40,082 nucleotides of DNA from Bacteroidia bacterium (lineage in GTDB: Bacteria > Bacteroidota > Bacteroidia > NS11-12g > UBA9320). The position numbers and the translations under genes were made by a program. Shown one piece after another: positions 15,981 through 23,798 of the stretch. The first letter of the stretch is position 1. Each line of letters starts with the position of its first letter. The notes under the pieces were generated by a model. That model was given only the letters and a program-made list of their open reading frames with translations. It did not search any database and was not told where the DNA came from. Location: contig JAGVMN010000017.1 of NCBI GenBank assembly GCA_020053795.1, positions 1 through 40,082 on the forward strand, read 5' to 3'.

Positions 15981-17139
15981 ATGTGAGAGTTATATTAAAG
16001 GTCAAGCTTATATTGTAAAACAATTTGCCATCTGACCCTTCATTTGGTCTAACATATGACTCGGGATGTAAGAACTTAGGAGCGATTTCTTTTCCTATTG
16101 ATCCTGAAGACAAACTCATTACATTAAATATTTCAATACTCACACCTTTCTCGTTTGGTACTATCCTAATATTAGCACTACCAACGGTTCCCGTTATCGA
16201 AAATGGGGTGCCTGTTTTTGATAAATCATTACTTAATCCTTCAAGCCCAAATGTAACTTCCTTATCATAAATCTGACTTGGATTCTTCTTGTATTCGGCT
16301 AATGCCTTATTTACTATAAACGAGTTAACGAATTTAGAACTCATTTTACCGTTTGTTGGGAAAACATAATTCTCAGGACCAGAACCAGTGACGAAATTAT
16401 TTACTAATGTGGAGACAACAAATAATTCGTAATTTTCAAATTTATTGGCATTGCTTTCATCTACAACAAATGCCAATCCAGCATTAACCCAGAGATTCAG
16501 ATTTTCAGCATCTTTTGAATCTGAAACATAACCTGATTCTCCAGTTGAGATTGTTTTGCCATTAAGCTTTTCTTCAGACAACATCGCATCAATATTGGTA
16601 ACATTGTTTTTTGCCGTTGCCGTTAGAGAAATACCTGCAACAGCAGCTACCCCAGCAACCTGAGAAACGGAAGGTACGGTGTTATTGTTTTCTTGTTTGT
16701 TAGACCCTTCTTTAGCTCTTCTTTTAGTATTGCCGTATATGTCAACATAATAAATTGGATTGTTGCCAAATACTGAATAGTCGCTAAATTTAACTTGTGG
16801 CACTGGATCAATATTCCACCTTCTCCCAAGCCTACCATCATACTCCCAAAATTCGGCGGTGGTAGTATTACCTTTTCCATAAATTTCATCATCTTTTTCC
16901 TGTCCGTTCAGTGAGAAGCGGTACCCAAAACTATCAGCCTCATAGTACCTATTTTCCATAATACTTCCAAAGGAATAGTAATCACTTGATGTTATAACTT
17001 CTGCTTTATAATAAGCCACGGTTTCTGATACTGTGCATACTGCGGTTCGTTTATCACTAACGGTAACCAACACGTTTCCAAGATGATTTGAGTGTTTGAA
17101 CCCATTCATGTATTTTTCTATATTGCAATTCGCTCTCAT
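15961..17139 (-). CDS. Rhs tip cassette 5: unknown toxin domain
   Basis: A 392-residue orphan Rhs tip with head MRANCNIEKYMNGFK, close to the MRAYCKIEKN head of tip 3, joined to the core at HSNHLGNVLVTVSDKR. The core is typical up to GNNPIYYVDIYGN. The tip (about 130-392) has a short Ala-rich hydrophobic stretch (VSQVAGVAAVAGISLTATA) and the pattern TGSGPENYVFP near its centre, then a beta-rich end with SITGTVGSANIRIV. I believe I have seen GPEN-type patterns in other Bacteroidota Rhs tips but know no function. The ATG at 17139 lies one base after the upstream immunity stop, and is preferred over TTG at 17151. Confidence 0.7.
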   Translation of the reverse strand: MRANCNIEKYMNGFKHSNHLGNVLVTVSDKRTAVCTVSETVAYYKAEVITSSDYYSFGSIMENRYYEADSFGYRFSLNGQEKDDEIYGKGNTTTAEFWEYDGRLGRRWNIDPVPQVKFSDYSVFGNNPIYYVDIYGNTKRRAKEGSNKQENNNTVPSVSQVAGVAAVAGISLTATAKNNVTNIDAMLSEEKLNGKTISTGESGYVSDSKDAENLNLWVNAGLAFVVDESNANKFENYELFVVSTLVNNFVTGSGPENYVFPTNGKMSSKFVNSFIVNKALAEYKKNPSQIYDKEVTFGLEGLSNDLSKTGTPFSITGTVGSANIRIVPNEKGVSIEIFNVMSLSSGSIGKEIAPKFLHPESYVRPNEGSDGKLFYNISLTFNITLTYDQIKK

Positions 17140-17140
17140 T

Positions 17141-17515
17141 TTATTTAACAAACTTCGTCCCGTTGTTTTGAAGCAACTTTCGGGTCACAGAATCGCAACC
17201 AGCCTTAATAACCCAGTCATTGAAGTCTTGAAAGAATGTCGAATCATGGTTATACCAATATCCAGATTGATCTTTATGAGCATTAGATTCAATTCCGGTT
17301 TTCAGTTCTATAATTGGAATATATTTATTCAAATAATAATTAGAATGATATTCAGAATAATCCAAATAGATTGTATCGAGCAATTTACAAAGAAGGAATT
17401 GCTCTTTATCAGGAATCGTATTCGTTGGCTCGTTGTGCTCTTTTGTAGAAGATTTACAACCCAAAGTTAGATAAGCTAAGTGAAAATGAATAAGCAACAG
17501 AATAGTAATCTTCAT
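17141..17515 (-). CDS. Putative immunity lipoprotein for tip 6
   Basis: A 124-residue predicted lipoprotein; the signal ILLLIHFHLAYLTLGC places the lipidated cysteine at residue 20. The mature part is acidic and likely helical (EQFLLCKLLDTIYLDYSEYH) and ends with WVIKAGCDSVTRKLLQ. No known family recognised. It begins 15 bases after the tip 6 stop and ends one base before the tip 5 ATG. Confidence 0.65.
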   Translation of the reverse strand: MKITILLLIHFHLAYLTLGCKSSTKEHNEPTNTIPDKEQFLLCKLLDTIYLDYSEYHSNYYLNKYIPIIELKTGIESNAHKDQSGYWYNHDSTFFQDFNDWVIKAGCDSVTRKLLQNNGTKFVK

Positions 17516-17530
17516 ACCAAAAAATTTAAA

Positions 17531-19072
17531 CTACCGACCAATACCATCTGCTCCATCACCTCCACCTCCGAGATTATCCTTGGGTTCGATTTTATTTTCA
17601 AAATCTCCTTGATTCTTAATTCCACCCTTGCCATCTGGAACCATATTTCCGCTTCCTTTATTAGCTGTTGTAATGTTCTTATTTTCTACCTTAAAGTCAA
17701 CATACATTTTAAACACAGGATTTTTATAGTTATAAATTACATGATCTTTTGTACCATTCCCATCAGCGTCATAGCTATAAATTTCTAATGAAGACACTCC
17801 ATCCACAGATTCTTGAACAGCTAATGCTAAATCATGTGCTGCAAAATAATCATCAACTCCATTAACCTGTAATTGAAATGATTCTTCAATTTCATGTATA
17901 ATCGCTCCTGCCCCAGAAAGTAATGTCCCAGCGTTATCAATCGCTTCCGCATCATAAACATCTATGGAATTCATATCTTTGGTAGAGCCATCTGGATTGG
18001 TGCCTTGACCACCTTTCCAACCTCCAACAGTTGCATTAGACCGTTCATATGGGCTTAATAAAACCACATCCGTAGTTTTTTCGTGATCAATGATTTTGCT
18101 CAAATTGTCGTATAGTGCTTTTTGCCCAGTGTTAAGTTTAGACGCATCACCACTTAAAGATACAATACCATTCTTCACTTCCACCTGTATTGCCCCCGCA
18201 AATTTATTGTTTAACAATGAGGTAAATTTTGTAATTTCCTTGGCCCCACTTGTTACTCTTAAAACGTCACCATTCACATCCGTAATGAGAATAGGATTAT
18301 TACCAAAAGCAGAAAATGGACTGAAAGCGATGTATATTGATTTCTCTGGGTCCAGACTAAACCATCTGCCAAGTCTTGTATCCAACTGCCTAAATTCTGT
18401 CGAGATAGTATTACCATTTCCGTAGATTTGATCATCTTTTTCCTGTCCGTTTAGGGAGAAGCGGTACCCAAAACTATCAGCTTTATAGTACCTTCCCTCC
18501 ATTATGCTTCCAAAGGAATAATAATCCGAGGCAGTAATAATTTCGGCTTTATAGTAAGCCACAGTTTCTGATAACGTGCATATTGGAATGCGTTTATCGC
18601 TCACTGTTACAAGAACATTACCGAGATGGTTTGAAAGTTCAAATCTACGGTTTCCGTTTGTTCGATATTGTATTCTCGTTTGATATGAAATCGTTGTAAG
18701 CGTACTGTCGTAATAAGTCGCCAATTGCTTATTGGCTTGATAAATACCCAAACGACTACTTCCATACAAATGCCATTCAGCTAAACTGTATTCGGTACCC
18801 GGTCTAAAATAAGTTTCTCTCAAACCAGCACAAAGTTCGTTAAAAATGCTTGTACCCAGATGCGTTTTAATTTCATCTAAATACTCGGTGATGGTCATGG
18901 TGGTATTACCCAAAAGGTCGTTTACAAAGTCGGGTTGTATGGCCACACACTTCCGCAAAAACTCTGTGACATCATTGTATTGATACCAGTCCAGGATATT
19001 ATCTAAAGTATGATAATTGAGAGCTTCCGTCCAAAGTTTTTCCAGATCATAGGCCGCCGCCCAATCAATCAA
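17531..19072 (-). CDS. Rhs tip cassette 6, distal part: core and HExxE-type tip
   Basis: 513 codons that continue the trunk gene at 19069-20676 in another frame. The first 75 residues (IDWAAAYDLEKLW to EIKTHLG) belong to a helical insert; then follow the full core (FNELCAGLRETYFRPGTE through SLNGQEKDDQIYGNGN to NNPILITDVNGD) and a tip of about 240 residues. The tip contains AIIHEIEESFQLQV followed by AAHDLALAVQ, the same HE-x-x-E-x-F-x-Q ... AH layout as tip 8, so it is probably a metal-dependent hydrolase domain. It ends in a Gly-rich tail. The apparent start at 19072 is a TTG in mid-domain and not a true start; the frame is open upstream to about 19130. Confidence 0.72.
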   Translation of the reverse strand: MIDWAAAYDLEKLWTEALNYHTLDNILDWYQYNDVTEFLRKCVAIQPDFVNDLLGNTTMTITEYLDEIKTHLGTSIFNELCAGLRETYFRPGTEYSLAEWHLYGSSRLGIYQANKQLATYYDSTLTTISYQTRIQYRTNGNRRFELSNHLGNVLVTVSDKRIPICTLSETVAYYKAEIITASDYYSFGSIMEGRYYKADSFGYRFSLNGQEKDDQIYGNGNTISTEFRQLDTRLGRWFSLDPEKSIYIAFSPFSAFGNNPILITDVNGDVLRVTSGAKEITKFTSLLNNKFAGAIQVEVKNGIVSLSGDASKLNTGQKALYDNLSKIIDHEKTTDVVLLSPYERSNATVGGWKGGQGTNPDGSTKDMNSIDVYDAEAIDNAGTLLSGAGAIIHEIEESFQLQVNGVDDYFAAHDLALAVQESVDGVSSLEIYSYDADGNGTKDHVIYNYKNPVFKMYVDFKVENKNITTANKGSGNMVPDGKGGIKNQGDFENKIEPKDNLGGGGDGADGIGR

Positions 19073-20676
19073 ATCGGCCTCTGTATAAAGACCAAGAATA
19101 ACAGTTTTAAGCTTGTATAACTGGTCAGCATCTGGTTCACATCCACTGAACTGAAATAGGCATAAAAGGCACTTGAAACATAACTGCTGGTTAGTTGTCC
19201 AGCAAGTTCTGTTTCAAGCTGAATAGAAGACAATAAGGTTGTCAGTTCGTTTTCCATAAACGCATAACTTTGCCCTGGTGAAGGTATTTGGGCGTTGTTC
19301 GTCATGGCAGCGATGTAAAAGGTTTCAAAGTCTGTTGCGTTATAGTCATACAAAGCAGTGAGCCATGAGTTACCGAACATACCCATTAAATAGGTATGAA
19401 AGGCGACATCATTATATTTCACCCCAACGACATCCTGTAAAACTTGCAATTGCGTTTTGCCTTCAAGCAATACATCCAGCACCTCCACAGAGGTATAATC
19501 ATTCGTAAGAATATTACCAATCAAACCACTTTGTCCCGCGAAAAAATTTGTTGGGTCAAGTGTCAGCAACATAGCTTCCTCTGTTGCCCCGCTGATGGTG
19601 TAAATGGCGGTGCGATAATCGCCCGGTACATCGTAGTTTCCGTTGGCAGCCATAAGGGCTACAATGTCCAAATCATCCACAACAAATTCGCCAAAGGCCG
19701 TGTTGCCAATCTGATCTAATAACTGGTTGTTGATGGCTTCAAAATCGAGACCCGTTGTGTCCAAAAGCTTGATGGTTGGCATGGCATAAACCGCCATGAT
19801 ATTGCCCTGAGCATCGTGTACATAGATGCTTCTATTCGCTCCCCAAGTAGAATCCGTTATCACAGATTTGATACTCCGGTGTCCATCGGGCGTATAGCCA
19901 AAACTGAGGTTGGGTTTTTCGCTGTCGGTTATCCTGATGATATTTTGAATTTTGCCATAAACCGTCCAGTTGATGTCGTGTATTTCTTCTTTGGTATCCT
20001 TTATCAAATTGCCAATGGCATCATAGTCATAGTTGTTCGATGCCTGATCGTCAATATCGTTGCTGTAATTTCCGGCTGGCACATAGTCATCCACATAGTC
20101 CAGTTGGTTGGTGTTGCTGGTGTAGTAATAATCAAGCGAGTCCATAGCCAATGTATCAACCTTGTTGCCCCTGCGTTTCAGCTTGGTGATGTTGCCATTG
20201 GCATCATAAGAAAAAGTCTCAGCCCAACGTCCATCGGCACTTCCGGTGGTGTTCCAGTTATCCTCTGTACCAAAAAGACAATGCTCTGTGCGTAAAAGTA
20301 AATGCTCTGAACCAAGAAGATAACGCTCTGTACCAAAAAGACAATGCTCTGAGCGTAGAAGCTGACGCTCTAGACATAGAAATAAGTGCTCTGCACCGAG
20401 AAACAGATGCTCTGGGCAGAGCGTTGTCTTTTTTGCGTAGATGAACACCTTCTCTGTGCAGATGAATACCTTCTCGGCGTAGATGGTCTCCTTCCATAGC
20501 ATGAAAGCCCTCATTTCATTGCGGTTTGAATCATTATTGGTATTAAGCCGTTCTCTCATTTCCTTGTATCGAACTCCTTTATCCGAAAGTGTCGTGGAAG
20601 TTGCAGGGAAGTTTCTTTGTTCATCATTTCTTTGATAATCTCTTATGAAAGTAGTACGAAACTTCATATACCACAA
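19069..20676 (-). pseudogene. Rhs trunk fragment of cassette 6, frameshifted
   Basis: 535 codons with the only YD-repeat trunk in the window: ETFSYDANGNITKL, YDYDAIGNLIKDTKEEI, FGYTPDGHRS and VHDAQGNIMAVY. After that, a helical region of about 210 residues begins (DTTGLDFEAINNQL ...) that does not belong to a normal Rhs, and continues in the next frame. The frame ends wrongly as LKLLFLVFIQRPI; shifting frame near 19125-19140 restores DADQLYKLKTVILGLYTEADLIDW. So either a real frameshift mutation or a sequencing error splits one gene of about 1,040 codons. The N-terminal trunk is missing and replaced by heptad repeats (residues about 60-138). The true start is unclear: ATG at 20667 or 20559. 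Confidence 0.75.
20263..20493. repeat. Eleven 21-bp tandem repeats coding for heptads
   Basis: A strict 21-base period. Starts of the CTCTG-type mark fall at 20263, 20284, 20305, 20326, 20347, 20368, 20389, 20410, (20431 diverged), 20452, 20473. In the minus-strand trunk frame each unit is seven residues, for example FGTEHCL, LGSEHLL, LRTEHCL. Units are variants rather than identical copies; the units at 20263 and 20326 are the same over at least 20 bases. The array sits exactly where the Rhs trunk homology begins. Confidence 0.9.
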
Positions 20677-20800
20677 TAGCTAATACCCCAGACATAACCA
20701 AACGTTGGGTGCTGTCCTCCCCAATGTCATATGTAATTTGTAAAATAATATTGAACCCCAACACTGTCACACCTGTTATAAATAATGGAATTAACTTCAT
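20624..20800 (-). CDS. Small two-helix membrane protein after immunity gene 7
   Basis: A 58-residue frame, MKLIPLFITGVTVLGFNIIL ... RLVMSGVLAIVVYEVSYYFHKRLSKK, with two hydrophobic segments (about 3-22 and 36-51) and a basic C-terminus. Its ATG overlaps the TGA of the upstream gene (20797-21108) as ATGA, which argues that it is translated. It has no homology I recognise. It may be a second part of the immunity function for tip 7, or a membrane subunit for the neighbouring protein. It overlaps the uncertain start of the trunk fragment in another frame. Confidence 0.6.
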   Translation of the reverse strand: MKLIPLFITGVTVLGFNIILQITYDIGEDSTQRLVMSGVLAIVVYEVSYYFHKRLSKK

Positions 20801-21108
20801 TTTGTTTCAATTAACGGTCTGCTTATATTGGGGTCTCCTGGGTAGTAAAGTAACGCCATACTATCTCCTATGTATATATCCTCATATGTGTTTCCCCACG
20901 ATTCATAAATTAAATTCCCAGCTTGGAATCTATACTTAAAATCAATTCCTCTCTTTCTGTCAACAACTTCAATAATCAGACCCCTTGTTTTTTGTCCTTT
21001 GTCTTTTAGTAATTTTTTATCTGATTGGTTCGTTTTGTAACCCCAAATTAAAACAAGAGTAAGGATCAGACCTAAAAAATAACCCCAAAGAATATCAAGT
21101 TTTTTCAA
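20797..21108 (-). CDS. Putative membrane-anchored immunity protein for tip 7
   Basis: A 103-residue protein with an N-terminal transmembrane helix (LWGYFLGLILTLVLIWGY) followed by a small beta-rich domain: KTRGLIIEVVDRKRGIDFKYRF and IYIGDSMALLYYPGDPNISRP. The second part resembles the DUF3592-like pattern where a membrane helix is followed by a TxGxVhxh...Y.Y domain ending in GDxxxVxYxPxxP; that comparison is from memory. The start is TTG at 21108, nine bases after the tip 7 stop; no ATG fits. It is coupled by ATGA to the 58-residue membrane protein. Confidence 0.62.
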   Translation of the reverse strand: MKKLDILWGYFLGLILTLVLIWGYKTNQSDKKLLKDKGQKTRGLIIEVVDRKRGIDFKYRFQAGNLIYESWGNTYEDIYIGDSMALLYYPGDPNISRPLIETK

Positions 21109-21117
21109 GGCAGTCTA

Positions 21118-22461
21118 TTATTGAGGTGGCCATACTACAGGTGGAGCCACAGATGTATTATCTTGTTTTTGCTCAAATTCGTTTGCTTCACTTATTTTCT
21201 TAACCTCCATTTTCAAATTGCTACCCAAAACAGTGTCAACGAATTCTTCCATCATAGATGTTCCATTCTCAACCGCACCTTGAAATGCTTTTGATTTGAC
21301 CAGTGTATTCATTTTTCTCACCAATTCTTTTTCCTCCTTAGTTTTGGGTGCGAAATTTTTTGGCATCATATCAGTATCAACCCACTTCTTAAACATTGTC
21401 TTTATTTGATCTGAAGTGTATTGACTACCTAAACTCAAAACAAAACTCGCTGTTGCCTCAAAAAAGGATTTATCCTTGCTAAATACAGTTTCGAATTTGG
21501 ACCCCTCAAACTTGTAGTCTATAGTTGCTGATATTAGTTCCAAAGTAATTATGGCAGAGGCTTTTTTAATGGCAACTTTTGTTCCTTGTTTGAATAATGT
21601 TCGAAAAGAACCTGCACCACCAGTTAGTACATTTATGGTCCCATCGGCAGCCGCATCCACTAAATCTATGTTGCTAATAGCCTTTTTTGCATCATCGAAA
21701 TAAATATAGTTTCCTGCGAATTGAACCCCAACACTTAACGTAGCACCTCCAAAAAATAAAGGAATCGCTCTTGATGCTAACCATCTTGCAGCTGTCCATA
21801 AGAATGGAGGACAATCTCCTAGAGGGTCATTAAATAAGATCGGGTTACCATTCATGAATGAATAAGGACTTTGCCAAGGCTGAACATGCCCTTTTGGGTC
21901 TGGGGACCACCAAATTACTAAACGCGTATCTCCTTCTCTGAAAAAAGTAGAAATGTGTCCACCTTTACTACTTATTTCATCATCTTTTTCCGATCCTTGA
22001 TATCCAAAGCGAAATCTAAATGAAGTATCTACTTCATAATACCGACCTTCCATATAGGAACCGTAGGCGTAATAATCCGATGCGGTAATCATTTCAGCCT
22101 TATAATAAGCGACTGTTTCGGAGAGGGTACATACTGCAATTCTCTTGTCAGATACCGTTGCGAGGACATTGCCAAGATGGTTTGAAAGTTCAAAACGCCT
22201 ACTTCCATTTGTGCGATATTGTATTCTCGTAGAATAAGTAATTGTAGTTAGCGTACTATCATAATAAGTCGCTAACTGTTTATTGGCTTGATAAATACCC
22301 AAACGCCTACTTCCATAAAGGTGCCATTCAGCAAGTGAAAATTCGGTTCCCGGTCTAAAATAAGTCTCCCTCAAAGCAACATTCATTTGATTGTATTCGG
22401 TTGCTCCCCAAAAGCTGTTTCTCGAGCAAATAGTGCTTATTTGTTCTCTACTTGCAACCAT
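21118..22461 (-). CDS. Rhs tip cassette 7: unknown toxin domain
   Basis: A 447-residue orphan Rhs tip. The head (MVASREQISTICSRNSFWGA ...) joins the core at ALRETYFRPGTEFSLAEWHLYGS. The later core has diverged: DYYAYGSYMEGRYYEVDTSFRFRFGYQGSEKDDEI and NPILFNDPLGDCPP. The tip starts with a hydrophobic stretch (FLWTAARWLASRAIPLFFGGATLSV, about residues 205-235), then GTINVLTGGAGSFRTLF, then a Lys-rich helical end. The hydrophobic part might be membrane-active, but this is weak. The ATG at 22461 lies 14 bases inside the end of the preceding immunity gene. Confidence 0.68.
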   Translation of the reverse strand: MVASREQISTICSRNSFWGATEYNQMNVALRETYFRPGTEFSLAEWHLYGSRRLGIYQANKQLATYYDSTLTTITYSTRIQYRTNGSRRFELSNHLGNVLATVSDKRIAVCTLSETVAYYKAEMITASDYYAYGSYMEGRYYEVDTSFRFRFGYQGSEKDDEISSKGGHISTFFREGDTRLVIWWSPDPKGHVQPWQSPYSFMNGNPILFNDPLGDCPPFLWTAARWLASRAIPLFFGGATLSVGVQFAGNYIYFDDAKKAISNIDLVDAAADGTINVLTGGAGSFRTLFKQGTKVAIKKASAIITLELISATIDYKFEGSKFETVFSKDKSFFEATASFVLSLGSQYTSDQIKTMFKKWVDTDMMPKNFAPKTKEEKELVRKMNTLVKSKAFQGAVENGTSMMEEFVDTVLGSNLKMEVKKISEANEFEQKQDNTSVAPPVVWPPQ

Positions 22462-22813
22462 ACTTTGCTCTCAATCTGTTACTATCTATGTAATAAAGTG
22501 AATCTGAGTCGTACGAATATTGATTCTCATATACACCGAGATTCATTGAATCTGTTTGATATTTGAACATAAGAGATACCATGTTAACAAAACATTCTTC
22601 TTTAACGGAATATCTTGGCTCTTTAGTAACCCACAAGCTATCTAAATAATCTAATTTTTCACAATCGGTCAAATCAAAGAAGTTGCCCCACTTTTTACAG
22701 TTCTGATGTACATGCTTTTTCGTGTAATCGTAATTGCTTATATATTGCCCTCTGCATGAAAACAATAATATAAAACAGACTATTACAATGGGATTTCTCT
22801 TCTTATAAATCAT
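22448..22813 (-). CDS. Putative immunity lipoprotein for tip 8
   Basis: A 121-residue predicted lipoprotein; the signal NPIVIVCFILLFSC puts the lipidated cysteine at residue 20. The mature part contains four further cysteines (HQNCKK, LTDCEK, EECF, KYGC), unusual among these partners and suggesting disulfides in the periplasm. No family recognised. It starts 11 bases inside the end of tip 8. Confidence 0.65.
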   Translation of the reverse strand: MIYKKRNPIVIVCFILLFSCRGQYISNYDYTKKHVHQNCKKWGNFFDLTDCEKLDYLDSLWVTKEPRYSVKEECFVNMVSLMFKYQTDSMNLGVYENQYSYDSDSLYYIDSNRLRAKYGCK

Positions 22814-23798
22814 CAGGCTTTGTAATTATTGAACCCTTGTATCTATAAACTGTAATGATTTTAGTTTTGCCTTGACGGGTTTTGATAATAACATTTGTTG
22901 AACTGTATTTATTATCAGGCGGTATCGGATTAAAGGTTCCATTATTTACGCTCTTGACTCCCATTATTTGAGCTTGTTGTTTTTCTGCGTATAAATGGGC
23001 TCTGCTATAAGCGGCATCTCGTAACACTTTATTCTCTTCACCATTCACAACAAATGACGGTTTGCCCATTTCTACTTGAAAATAGAAGGCTTCAGTAATT
23101 TCGTGCATCATTGCTGCGTAAGCACCTATGGGCTTTAACTCAGCAATTTCATCATACTTTGCTATATCGGCCATATCCATTCGTTGTAAACTCCCAAATT
23201 GTCCGTTAGTCATCGTACTGTTGTTATCGTATAGCATGATTTTAAAATGCCTTGCGTTGCTTAACATCTTATCTAGTCTTTTGAATTCAGACGAGGCAAG
23301 AATGCCTGTCTTAATGTCTGCGACGGTTTTACCCGTTCTTGTTGCTTCTTCTTGTATTTTTGTTTCATTGAATGTATATTCCAATTTCTTTGCATCATTA
23401 ATGCAAAAACTCAAACAACCCTTAAATTTATCCTCAAGTATACTTTTCATTTTTCCAAAAGAACCCGCTCCTCCAATACCTTCTCCTCCAGGTGCTTCTC
23501 TTACTTCTATGGAATCTCCTAATGGGTCATTAAACCAAATTGGATTATTATTGAAACAGGCATAAACAGAAATTGATGGGTGTGGTTTTGGATCGGCATT
23601 AAACCTTCTCCCAAGCCTACCATCATACTCCCAAAATTCGGCGGTGGTAGTATTACCTTTTCCATAAATTTCATCATCTTTTTCCTGTCCGTTTAGGGAG
23701 AAGCGGTACCCAAAACTATCAGCTTCATACCACCTTCCTTCCATAATACTGCCAAAGGAAGTATAATCTTGTGCAGTTTTCATTTGTCTTTTAGTCAT
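22803..23798 (-). CDS. Rhs tip cassette 8: HExxE-type toxin domain
   Basis: A 331-residue orphan Rhs tip with head MTKRQMKTAQDYTSFGS in place of the upstream core, then the normal core to NNPIWFNDPLGDS. The tip has MMHEITEAFYFQVEMG (H232, E233, E236) followed about 30 residues later by AYSRAHLYAEKQQ. This matches the pattern of tip 6 (HEIEESFQLQ ... AAHDLALAVQ), so the two tips seem to be one family with different immunity partners. I believe similar HEVTEAY ... AHN patterns occur in other Bacteroidota Rhs proteins. The function is probably metal-dependent hydrolysis. Hairpin copy b lies 20 bases upstream of the ATG. Confidence 0.75.
   Translation of the reverse strand: MTKRQMKTAQDYTSFGSIMEGRWYEADSFGYRFSLNGQEKDDEIYGKGNTTTAEFWEYDGRLGRRFNADPKPHPSISVYACFNNNPIWFNDPLGDSIEVREAPGGEGIGGAGSFGKMKSILEDKFKGCLSFCINDAKKLEYTFNETKIQEEATRTGKTVADIKTGILASSEFKRLDKMLSNARHFKIMLYDNNSTMTNGQFGSLQRMDMADIAKYDEIAELKPIGAYAAMMHEITEAFYFQVEMGKPSFVVNGEENKVLRDAAYSRAHLYAEKQQAQIMGVKSVNNGTFNPIPPDNKYSSTNVIIKTRQGKTKIITVYRYKGSIITKPDDL

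Noticed and set aside
19069-19140. Programmed frameshift joining trunk and tip
   Set aside because: I see no classical slippery heptamer or following strong stem; mutation or sequence error is simpler.
20263-20493. 21-bp repeats as a CRISPR array
   Set aside because: The units are contiguous with no spacers, they vary between copies, they stay in a coding frame, and no cas genes are near.
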